Source: Trichosphaerium sp. ATCC 40318 (Eukaryota > Discosea > Flabellinia > Trichosidae). Taken from it: 26,276 nt of DNA. Under the pieces are notes generated by a model, which saw only the letters and a program-made list of their open reading frames with translations, was not told the origin of the DNA and ran no database searches. Where the stretch lies: contig JALMLS010000398.1 in assembly GCA_038496445.1 (NCBI GenBank), positions 1 through 26,276 on the forward strand. The letters run 5' to 3'. Of the stretch, positions 1-8,841 are shown one piece after another; the stretch's first letter is position 1, and the number at the start of each line of letters is the position of its first letter. A program made the translations under genes and the position numbers.

Positions 1-1
1 T

Positions 2-3000
2 GACAAATGCGATGGTGAGGGAAGCCAACGTGAATATGGTGACCAACACGATGGCGGCAAATGTGATGGCGAGGAAAGCCAACGTGAAGAGGCTGACGAA
101 CACAATGGTGACGACTGTGATGGCGAGGAAAGCCAACGTGAAGAGGCTGACGAACACAATGGTGACGACTGTGATGGCGAGGAAAGCCAACGTGAAGAGG
201 CTGACGAACACAATGGTGGCGACTGTGATGGCGAGGAAGGCCAGCGCGAAGAGGCTGACGAACACAATGGTGACGACTGTGATGGCGAGGAAAGGCAACG
301 TGAAGAGGCTGACGAACACAATGGTGACGACTGTGATGGCGAGGAAAGCCAACGTGAAGAGGCTGACGAACACAATGGTGACGACTGTGATGGCGAGGAA
401 AGCCAACGTGAAGAGGCTGACGAACACAATGGTGGCGACTGTGATGGCGAGGAAGGCCAGCGCGAAGAGGGTGTTGGCGACTGTGACGGCGAGGAAAGGC
501 AACGTGAAGAGGCTGACGAACACAATGGTGACGACTGTGATGGCGAGGAAAGCCAACGTGAAGAAACCGACGAACTCAGTGGTGGTGGCTACGACGATGA
601 CTCCGAGTACAACAGCGCATCTGGACAGGCGTCACATGACGAAGACTTTATGCTAGATGACAACAAGTACGTTTGTTGGTTTGGACTTTGTTGTCATTAT
701 GAAGCTACAACTTTTTGTTTTCTTTCTTATGCTTGTCCTTTTTCTCTGATTAACTATCTAACAAGATGTGAATCTTCAAGTGATGGCTGCGAGGTCAGGG
801 AAAACATTTACAACCCTGGAAGAAACAAGAACTACAATAACACTGAGCGTGTGTTCTACAATACGCGTAAAGAAAAGGAGGAGGAGGATGGTTCCACTTC
901 TGAAAGTGACTTTTCAGAACCTAGCAAGCTTTCCAACCGCGAAGAAAGGGATGAGGAGGATAGTCACACCAGCTCTTCACTGTGTGCTACTTTTATTTTT
1001 TGTTTTTTTCACGCTCACACTTTTTGATAGCAATAGAGGCGGAACCAAGATATCTGACTATCAATTTGATATATACGCAGACTCACAGTATGCGAGTGTT
1101 GGGGGTATGCCACATGCGGGCTGTTTGCGAGAATAATCTAATAATCTACTGTCTAGACGTGGAATTACTGGACATGACTTTGAATCCATTGGAAAGCAGT
1201 GGCTTTCTAGACTTCAAATCTAAGAACATTTGTCAAGAAGGGGCTCCCAAAGGGGTATACGATCCACTCAGATTTGTGTAAGTAAAAGGAGCTTGCAGTA
1301 GTGCAAATTAAGATTTGTGTAGCAAGGTGTTTCGGAAAGGCAAGATAGTAATGGGAACGCTGCCTGAGAAGCAATTTGTAAAGGAGAAAATGGCGCAGCG
1401 GATGTCTGCAGCTGTCAAAGATATACTGGCGAAGTGTAGAAGAACCAATAGCCGTTACTTGGGCACAGATGAAGAACCTAGTAATACACACAAGAAAAAC
1501 ACAAGTCACCTTAAAATTCTCAAGAGCGACCTTATGAGGGCTTTTGTTCGCGCTGAAAAAGGACCTTTAGAGTTTTTCTTTGATGATTTAACACTACATC
1601 CAGATCGAGGCCTTCTCACAAAGCAAAGGTGCTTTTGTTTTTCGTGCGTCTCTTCTTTAGTTTTCCTGTTTCTTTTATTTACGCAATTCAGGGCCATGCT
1701 ATACTACGGTGTATGCCGAAAAGTGTTTTTGCTAGATGGCAAATACTCCCACCCAAGGTTGCTTTTTCTTTGTTTGCAAATACTTTGGTACCAATTTTTT
1801 TATATTTGATTCAAAAAAAACCCCCCTGACATAGTGTTGTGTAGTGACGCGATAGGATTTTCGAAAGACCTGGATCGCATCTACAGTGCTAATCGCGATG
1901 AAGACAATAGAAAGCAAAGGATGCTAATAGCAAAGGCTAAAGCTACGGCCAAAAAGGTCAACCAAAAGCACTACTTGCATCCAATGAAAACAGTGAACTC
2001 TATCCATTGTATAAAATATTCAATGCAAGTGTGGGACATTGGAGGTTTCATTGTAGATGGCAGTTTTAATTATTGGGATTTTTTAACAGAATACACACAT
2101 CGCAAATTTAAAAGTAAGAAGAACTTCCTTTTTCTTTATTGGCTGTTGCACTAACTTACAATTTCACACACAGGGCCAAAAAGCTTGACAGTGTTCGGCA
2201 ACAATGTGGTGGAAGGAATGGAGATGCGCACTGGCACTATGTGGACAACGGGCTTTCGCTCGTTTGCAGTTTGGTTGTGGTCAGTTTAAAGTTCTTACTA
2301 GCTTACAATCTAATGCAAAAACAAACAGCCTTCGTAACAAAGAAAGCTCAGAGAGTATTAGAGTGAACAGGTTCAGCAAAACACGCAACACAATAGAGCA
2401 AGTACTTATGGCGAAGACACAGAGGCTGGCAAGTAAAAGGACTAAAATGGAAGGTAAACCCTATTGCTTGTCACCATGTTACAACTTAAGAACTATTTTA
2501 GCCATGCCTTTGTCAACAGAGCTTATTCACGTGCAAAAAGCATTCGTTCGAAATGCTTGGGTAGACGAGATAGAATCCGTACACCAAAAAGAATCCGTAC
2601 ACAAAAAACAATTGAGAGCAATACAAAAAAATAGAGGACCCTTATCCATGGACCAGTACAAGGTCCTTCAGAAATCCAAGATCAGGATCAACTATGTCAC
2701 TTTGAGAGCGGAGCTTGTAGCGGAATTGGGGTTGCATAAATACATGACCTTAAAGGTTGCTACTTTGAAGGAGTACTCCAAGGCCGCGTGTTTCTTGCAC
2801 GGTTTTGAAGTTAAGTTCAAAGAGTATGAACTCCAGGTGCATATTTTGTTGGTTTTCTTTTAGTACTAACGCTGTATTATAGCTGGGGATAGATAGATGC
2901 GGCCACAATGCAAAGGCATACTGTAAGAGCGCATTTTACATAAATCCACATTGGAGGGAACCTGTACGGACGGGCTGCTTTGCGCATATCTATTTGTTAA

Positions 3001-4018
3001 CTCCGTTTTATTCTAGTACATGTGCGCTTTAGCTAGCAAATGCTACAAAAACATGTCAACCAAAGCCAAGTTCTCCACACTTGCCATCAACCTGCTTCAA
3101 ATGGTAGAGACAGCCTGCAAACAAGTGGAAACAGTGATTGTCAACCTCGCCTTGGACACCAGTGTGTTGAGGGGCATCCACGGCGATATGAGCTACACAA
3201 AGTACAAGAAGCTGACCGAGAGAGTGATTTTCAGCGCTGCGTCCGAGAGGCTGTTGAAATGCAAGGAGCCAGATGGTGGCTTGCACAAGTTGGCTGAACA
3301 AATGCTATTGGTGCGCACACGCGATACCATGAACCGTTCTTAATTTCTCTTTGTTTAGGAGATGTACCCCGAATCCAATGAAGTTAGATGTGCGTTGTTT
3401 GACCAATTATACGTGTATGTGTGCTTTCTAAAAAAATTGATTGTTGTACTAGCGCACTTGGAAATTGTGTATGGTCGACGCCAGGACCAAGCGGAGGCAG
3501 CCACAGCTGAAAGGCAGGAAGCTAAAAAGCTGAAACGAAAGAGGCCAACCAGTACTGACACACAACGTGGAAACAGAGGCGCCAAGAGGAGACGTACAGA
3601 TACCGTCCATTCAGGGTCCCAGTCTGGCGATTGTTCTGATTCGGGATCGCGCACAGATGCGTTGCAGGTCTCTAGGAAGCCTAGAGGAGCAATCCCAATA
3701 CCTGATCAACGTGGATTTGATGAACGTGGAACTGATGAACACATATCTCCATTTTCTAAAGTGATAATCAGTTCTGACGAGGTGACTGCGGGTGTCAGTA
3801 CAACAGAGGGCGCATCTGTGAATGAATTACTGAAAAAGATGATAATTGGTAGTCCCAGAAAAGGTGAAGTTTTTTTTGGTGAAAAAACAGTGAAGATAGG
3901 CAAAACGATGTACGTGGCTTTGTCGCCGCGTACCTCCACCATGTTAAAGAGCCGAACCGAAAGCTCCAACAAAACAGGAAAGAGAAAAAATGGCACTGAG
4001 GTTGTAAATAAAGTGTAA
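2..4018 (+). CDS. Gene A, orphan multi-exon protein with acidic 18-residue tandem repeat (5' end missing)
   Basis: I model 13 exons whose phases all agree: 2-666, 766-981, 1031-1104, 1157-1277, 1323-1628, 1692-1757, 1845-2113, 2192-2261, 2302-2453, 2502-2836, 2883-2963, 3017-3310 and 3359-4018, giving about 1,102 residues. The start lies upstream of the window. The N-terminus is an acidic Cys-containing repeat, followed by an acidic/Ser-rich stretch (KEKEEEDGSTSESD). The middle is a mixed globular region with GGFIVDGSFNYWD and GIDRCGHNAKAYC. The C-terminus has basic, nuclear-signal-like clusters (KKLKRKRP, RGAKRRR) and a low-complexity tail. Short internal duplications give ESVHQK/ESVHKK and RGFDE/RGTDE. 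The least certain join is the 40-bp intron 2262-2301. AATAAA overlaps the stop. I recognise no family; an acidic N-terminus alone does not make it a transposase. It converges on gene E. Confidence 0.72.
8..589 (+). repeat. 54-bp coding tandem repeat (11 units) in gene A
   Basis: Eleven units start at TGT/TGC-GAT/GAC-GGC every 54 bp from position 8. They encode the 18-residue consensus CDGEESQREEADEHNGDD. Unit 9 (440-481) is 12 bp short (CDGEEGQREEGVGD). Units 1 and 11 are the most diverged, the usual pattern for edge units. Inner units differ by single residues (ESQ/EGQ/ERQ and NGDD/NGGD), suggesting recent unequal exchange. The frame is the one that splices into exon 2 of gene A. The mirror copy is at 25690-26271. 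Confidence 0.9.
4007..4012 (+). promoter_or_regulatory. AATAAA polyadenylation signal of gene A
   Basis: AATAAA lies just before the TAA stop at 4016-4018, so the signal overlaps the end of the coding region. Its mirror is at 22267-22272. On the other strand, AATAAA at 4063-4058 and 4114-4109 could end gene E transcripts, so the two genes converge within about 100 bp. Confidence 0.5.
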
Positions 4019-4209
4019 GAAGCGGATAGAAACTGTAGTTGCGTAAAGGGGTAGCCGTTTATTCAAACCGTATCGACTCTGAGTGTTCCAAGAGCACCCA
4101 AACAGCAATTTATTGCGTGTACGAGGCAACATGTACGTAACATGCTGAAAAGACGAGACTTTTTCATGCTTGCGTTGACTTTATCATAAAATGGTTCCGT
4201 TCCAACGCT

Positions 4210-4494
4210 CTAAACACACGTCGTACCTATCAAAAAAAGGCTACCGCTGGTCAGGGTGTACCCGACAGAGTTACTACGCCTCTCTGTGCTGTGAGAATAC
4301 CCGCCAGCGGCTTTATTGAAGTATGCGAAGAATAGAGCGTTTGGGTACGAAGGGCTATCCAAGACGGGCGCAAAAACGAGCCGATTACTTCGACCAAAGT
4401 ACGCGGTTATTATTCCAACCTTTTTCCTCGCTAATGTGCTACAGGGCCCGCAGCAGCCCCTCCTCTGCCCAACCACGCTCAGTTTTTTACGCAT
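4210..4494 (-). CDS. Gene E, small hypothetical ORF (94 residues)
   Basis: An uninterrupted ATG-to-stop frame runs from 4494 to 4210. It starts MRKKLSVVGQRRGCCGPC and continues with aromatic and small residues; there is no recognisable domain. An alternative model joins an upstream ATG exon (4594-4530, starting MFLCCYIRYIEG) through a 67-bp intron to an acceptor at 4463, in phase, giving about 105 residues. Downstream on the same strand AATAAA occurs at 4114-4109. It may be a real short gene or a chance ORF; the convergent position against gene A and nearby poly(A) signals are the only support. Confidence 0.3.
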   Translation of the reverse strand: MRKKLSVVGQRRGCCGPCSTLARKKVGIITAYFGRSNRLVFAPVLDSPSYPNALFFAYFNKAAGGYSHSTERRSNSVGYTLTSGSLFLIGTTCV

Positions 4495-4736
4495 TGCTCA
4501 CCTAATTCTGGTTCGCTTTTAGCAGGTACCGTCGTTTCCTCCCGTTGTTGATTATAAACCCTTCAATGTAGCGGATGTAACAGCATAGAAACATTTTCGG
4601 AACTAAGAGCACGCTCCGCTCGTTTTTTAAGGGTAAATACGCTTTATTCGTCAATTCTTTACATTGCTAATACATTCAAGCGTAGCGTAGAGCTATGGTG
4701 GTAGAAACAAACCTATAGAAGTGTTTTTTTTTTTTG

Positions 4737-5250
4737 TTATTGTCGAAGTAACTGTACGTCTCTCTGCTTTGGTAACGCACAGTTTCTGACACATTCCTGT
4801 AGAACGCGCTTGCTTGGACGATAGGCTTTTACTTCCGTGAACATTTTTTTCTTTTTTATCCTCTTGGCCCATAACCTGTACGCATCCCCTCTCATTATAA
4901 ATTTCTGACAGTATTTGCAGGTTTTGCCGGTTCTATATTTTTGGAAAAGAAATAAACTTGTTTGTAGTGGCCTTGTGAGCCTGTATTTTTGATCCTTGTG
5001 AGTGCCTTGCCTAAATAGTTATTTGTTGCGCCTTTTTATGTGCTGTAGCGCAGTTTTGCAGCAATACCTACCTAGTTTTTGTTTTGGTGCTGTTTTCCGA
5101 ATCTACGTGCAGAGAGAGCGCATTGTGAAGCTGTTTTATAACTAAAGGGTCGGATCTAGTCAACTGAAAATTACCGTCTCCTATTATCTTTCTTGATGGG
5201 GTGAGAGTGGGCTGAAACGGTTGCCTGCGCGTAGAAAACGCGTGGAGACT
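4737..5250 (-). CDS. Gene D, small spliced protein with a CxxC...CxxxC motif (5' exon unresolved)
   Basis: Two exons on the minus strand, 5250-5072 and 5010-4737, join in phase across a 61-bp GT-AG intron. They encode about 150 residues. The first includes SRKIIGDGNFQLTRSD. The second has KTCKYCQKF, a basic run (AKRIKKKKM) and QECVRNC, so four cysteines could bind zinc. The stop is at 4739-4737, and AATAAA follows at 4648-4643. The 5' end is uncertain: a frame at 5386-5321 joins in phase at a GTAAAT donor but begins with TTG, not ATG. The true first exon may lie further upstream, overlapping gene B's start on the other strand. I recognise no family. It is transcribed away from gene B. Confidence 0.5.
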
Positions 5251-5320
5251 CTGTTTTACCGCGAAGAAAAAATGTACAAGCGAATAAAAGAGTTTTTAGG
5301 TCGTACGTCGCCCAATTTAC

Positions 5321-5433
5321 TTTCGCATTAGTTAAAACCGCACGTTTTAAGCTACACGCACACAGTTCGAAACCACCGACGCTCAAAACAGCCTGTTAAG
5401 ACGCACAATCGCTCAAATAACCTCTACCGCTCG
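5321..5433. promoter_or_regulatory. Possible shared promoter between genes D and B
   Basis: Genes D and B point away from each other here, with at most a couple of hundred bases between supported coding sequences. Such head-to-head spacing implies a bidirectional promoter. I see no clear TATA box, so this call rests on arrangement alone. The mirror is at 20846-20958. Confidence 0.3.
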
Positions 5434-8400
5434 ATGCCTCATGGTGGTAGCTCTACAATCAAGAAAGGCGCCACAAATGCAAAGTTTATTTCGCCAGGAC
5501 AGCGTAGAAAGAGAAGAGCCGCTAAACAAAAGAAAACCCACGGCACTGACATGGTGACCAGGCGAGGGAAACGACAAATACGAGCAGAGCTAGGCGAATC
5601 AACGCGTTTTACCTTGCACACGATGCAATCCGGTCTTGTTATGGTGGTAACTCTGTATGTGCCTTCTTTTTACTACTACTATTTAAAAATCTTCTTTTGG
5701 TTGGTTCGTTGTTTAAGAGAAAGAAAATGCGCAAATGACCATCTTTAGCAGTGAGCCGACGTGTATTTATGTGTACCAAGGCATTGGCAAATCCCTTCTT
5801 CCGTTACCTATCAACGTCAAGAGTTTGCTGCAGAACAAGACTATGCAACAGAAAGTATTTACAGCGGAGAAGAAGAAGAAACGTTCCACGCAGGTAGAAC
5901 AGATGGTGGATGACTGCGCAATGCAAATTGACAGAGACAGTGTTTTAGCGACTGCGCATCAGAAGACCTATGCAGCGCCAGTTAAAGAGAATGAAAAGAA
6001 GAAGAAACGTTCCACGCAGGTAGAACAGATGGTGGATGACTGTGCAATGCAAATTGACAGAGACAGTGTTCCAGCGACTGTGCATCAGGAGACCTGTGCA
6101 GCGCCAGTTGAGTTGATTGTCGAGGAGCGTAACCAACAGATGCAACTCAACGACAGCGAGGACAGTCCCATCGAAGCAGAGGTCAACCAAATGCAAACTG
6201 ACAGTGATCATGCGGTTGTCGAGCGTCCAAACAAGTTTGATCTTATGGAGCTGCAAGACACGGGCTACTGCACTTCGATTGCAGCGCAAAGTGAGGTGGA
6301 GCGGATGTCAGTGGAGGAAGGTGGACCTGTGGCAGCAACGATCGATGGTATCTTAGGAGAGTACGTGCTATTTATCACCTTTGCAAAAATGTCTTTAAAC
6401 AAAGTTTTGCTACAGAGCAATGAACGCGGAGAAGCCAATGAGAGAAGTGCAAAGAAAGCTTCTAAACCTGTCAGATGGAGATAAACAAAGCTTGGAGAAA
6501 GCGTTCTTCAGGTGAGGTTACAAAGACAAAAGGCAAATAAACTGAACTAACGGTGCACCACCGAGATAGGAAAGTGCAACTAGAAAAGAAATCCTACAAG
6601 GTGACAAGCAAAAGGAAATGCGTTAGCAATCTTTCGAATCCTTTATTGTACAGTGAAAGAGTCTGGAGCGAGGGTGCAAGGTCGCTCATCAGCAAGGTAG
6701 GCGTGGATATGCTGGCGCTGGAGACCTCAAAGACGTTCAACATGCCCACAGGGCGGTGAGTCTTTGCTCTGTTTGTGTGGCAATGGACTGACCACAAACT
6801 CTAGGCTGGTGGGAGCAGTTCATCCGGTCGGTGGAGGCCACATATTTTCTGACAACAGGATAGCCATTGGAAGGAAATCAATTCCTTGGGACATCGTCCC
6901 TTTGATGTTTTTGGCTCTCTGTGTAGAGCCTTACGCTCAAGGGTACAACTTTAAGGCCTTGGCGGATGCAAATGGCTTGCAAGAAAAAGACTTCTGTTTG
7001 TCTGTTACAGTACATATATCGCCAGGACTACAAGAAGATACAGATGCTAGCAACAAACACAAAAAGAAGAAGCCCAAAAAGGGAAGGCAGGCGGTGGGCA
7101 TGGGATATCACCGAGACGACAACAAGGAGTATGGTGTGGATGCAAATGTGCGTTTTGTTTTTTTGTTTTTTTATTGTATGGTTATTGTTACTTTCTCTGT
7201 TTGTCCAAAAGGTCTATCTCATTTGTTTCTCTATAGGTGCCAGTGCTCACTGTTTATGATTTTTTTGAGTTGGGGAAACCTAACGCACTGTGCGAGACGG
7301 TGGAAGGCTTTGCAATAGAGTACACTGACAGAACTAACAATAGCTCCTGCAAAATCAACGTTGCACCTAACTCTGTGGTTTATGCGCCGCCTGGATACCA
7401 AGGCATCCTAAATTTTAATCACAGGGCAATAATTTCTAGTCGCAGTGGCAAAATGGTGTGGGAGGTGCGGCCATTTCATCAAAAGCTGTTCGAGACGGAT
7501 AGCGAGGGAAAGCCCTCGTACAGCACTTACAGTCAGCTATCCAATGACTTGCTAGAAAAGAAATCGCTGCAGGAATGCGTTAAGAATATTTTCACAAAGT
7601 ACAAGTACTCAAAAAACGCAACAGCGGGCAAGGAAGGCAAAACAAGTAAAAAAGAAACAGAGCCGTATGCGTTTGATGCAGTTAAATATTCTTCCTAAAG
7701 AAAAAAACCTCACCATTGTCTGTTAGGTCCAAGAAGCACAGTGACGCGGTGAAGGCGATGCACCATAGATTTGAACTTATGCGCAAAGACATTGTCAACA
7801 ACCCAAACTCCAATTCTGTGTTGATTGTGGTCGGAGTTCAGAGGACTTGCAAAGCACGGAATGCAACGACGGGTGTAAAAAGACTGGATATTACGGCAAC
7901 TGGACAAGACACAATATGGGCGGTGGCGTGGAGCGCGTGTCTAGGGCAGAATTGACAGTGTCGGGTTTTAGATTAACCTTGTGGGTGCTTCCTCTTTTTT
8001 TTTCTTCTTTCTGTTGACCAACTGTACCCCCATCTAGATGCAAGAACTTTGCAAGCAATAAAATAGACAAAAGATATCCTCTCGATTCTATGTGCGTGAA
8101 CTTGGCAGATGATCAGTGTAGGGAGTACAACAAGTTTGTGAAGAAGGAAGACAGTTCCCTGTCTTTCGACTATTTCACTACAACTGGCCCCGGAGGAGTG
8201 ACAGAAGGCAAGGTAGATCACCCGGCAGTACCTTGCGTCCACGTAGTCAGCGAAAGATTGCAATTGTGCTTCATGTACAAGAATCCGATCAGAGTCTTGC
8301 AGTTCGATGTAGCCAAAGTGGATTACGAAAACACTGGCTTGTGGGTTTGTTGTCACATGAGGTACGTTACTAAATCCAGCCACGTGGATTGTTCAAATAA

Positions 8401-8540
8401 ATTCTTTTCGTGCTTTATACCTTTTTGACACTGTATACAAGCGGTCGTATTACGACAAGTGGCTTTCCGACCGTTGTGTACGGTTTTTGTAGACTGAAAC
8501 ATTACCATTCGTGTACAGATTTGACCGGATTGCATTGTGA
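5434..8540 (+). CDS. Gene B, AlkB-like 2-oxoglutarate/Fe(II) dioxygenase, left copy (one-base frameshift near 3' end)
   Basis: The exon model, in consistent phase, is 5434-5646, 5720-6360, 6416-6511, 6570-6755, 6805-7147, 7237-7670, 7727-7980 and 8038-8361, with a short last exon ending near 8540 (or 8577 by another splice). The start is ATG with a basic, nuclear-type N-terminus (GQRRKRRAAKQKK). A duplicated acidic/basic segment follows. The catalytic domain shows GMGYHRDDNKEYG (HxD iron ligands; close to the HRDDE of ALKBH2-type enzymes), then APNSVVYAPPGYQ and, 74 residues after the first His, NFNHRA as the probable distal His, with SSR as a possible 2-oxoglutarate Arg. The C-terminus is Cys-rich. 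In this copy a C run (7802-7804) is one base short, which breaks the frame just before the CVDCG motif. AlkB enzymes oxidatively demethylate nucleic acids; the substrate here is unknown. A TET/JBP relative is a less likely alternative. Confidence 0.65.
5870..6109 (+). repeat. 126-bp direct duplication inside gene B
   Basis: Segments 5870-5983 and 5996-6109 are near-identical at a period of 126 bp (42 residues). Each encodes KKKKRSTQVEQMVDDCAMQI followed by DRDSV and a TAHQ/TVHQ...AAPV ending. A weaker third relative may follow (NQMQTDSDHAVVE). The mirror copy is at 20170-20409. The period is a multiple of three, so the frame is kept. Confidence 0.85.
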
Positions 8541-8841
8541 GGTTTGGAAGAGCATCGAAAGGCTAGCTCAGCTCTAAAAGAAAAAGGCCAGGTAGGTCGA
8601 AGATTGATTTTAAATGATTTATTGTGCGTTTACCAACTCGGTTTTACACCTTCATATGTTACAGACTTGTTATACTGTGTTAAATAAAGCGTTTAAGCCC
8701 GTGTGAAATGGTTACATAATATAGCTCTATACATACAACAGAGTTAAATTGTGATTGCATTTATTATATACATATTATATACAGCTATATACAAAAAAAA
8801 AAAAAGGTGCTTTTTATGTGTTGGGTTTTCGCAGCCCTCCC
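8541..8841. other. Convergent 3' region between genes B and C (left arm)
   Basis: There is no gene here beyond a possible alternative gene B tail to 8577. AATAAA at 8683-8688 on the + strand fits gene B. TTTATT at 8760-8765 is AATAAA for the PIWI gene on the minus strand. An AT-rich tract (TATATACATATTATATA type) lies at about 8762-8790, next to an A-run. The two transcripts end within roughly 100 bp of each other. Confidence 0.55.

Noticed and set aside
8-589. CRISPR-like regular repeat
   Set aside because: The units are head-to-tail with no unique spacers, keep a coding frame and lie in a spliced eukaryotic gene.
12-656. Long basic, Thr/Met-rich ORF (MVREANVNMVTNTM...) over the tandem repeat
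   Set aside because: It is a shadow frame of the 54-bp repeat. The acidic frame starting at position 2 continues by a phased splice into the rest of gene A; this one does not.
2-4018. piggyBac, KDZ or other transposase, or viral structural protein
   Set aside because: The acidic N-terminus and large size prompted the idea, but I see no DDE/DDD spacing, CxC/KDZ motifs or other diagnostic residues in the spliced reading.
5434-8540. TET/JBP-type base hydroxylase
   Set aside because: HRDD followed by a VPVLTVYDF strand and the PPGYQ...NFNH segment looks closer to AlkB/ALKBH2. TET/JBP is not excluded without a structure search.
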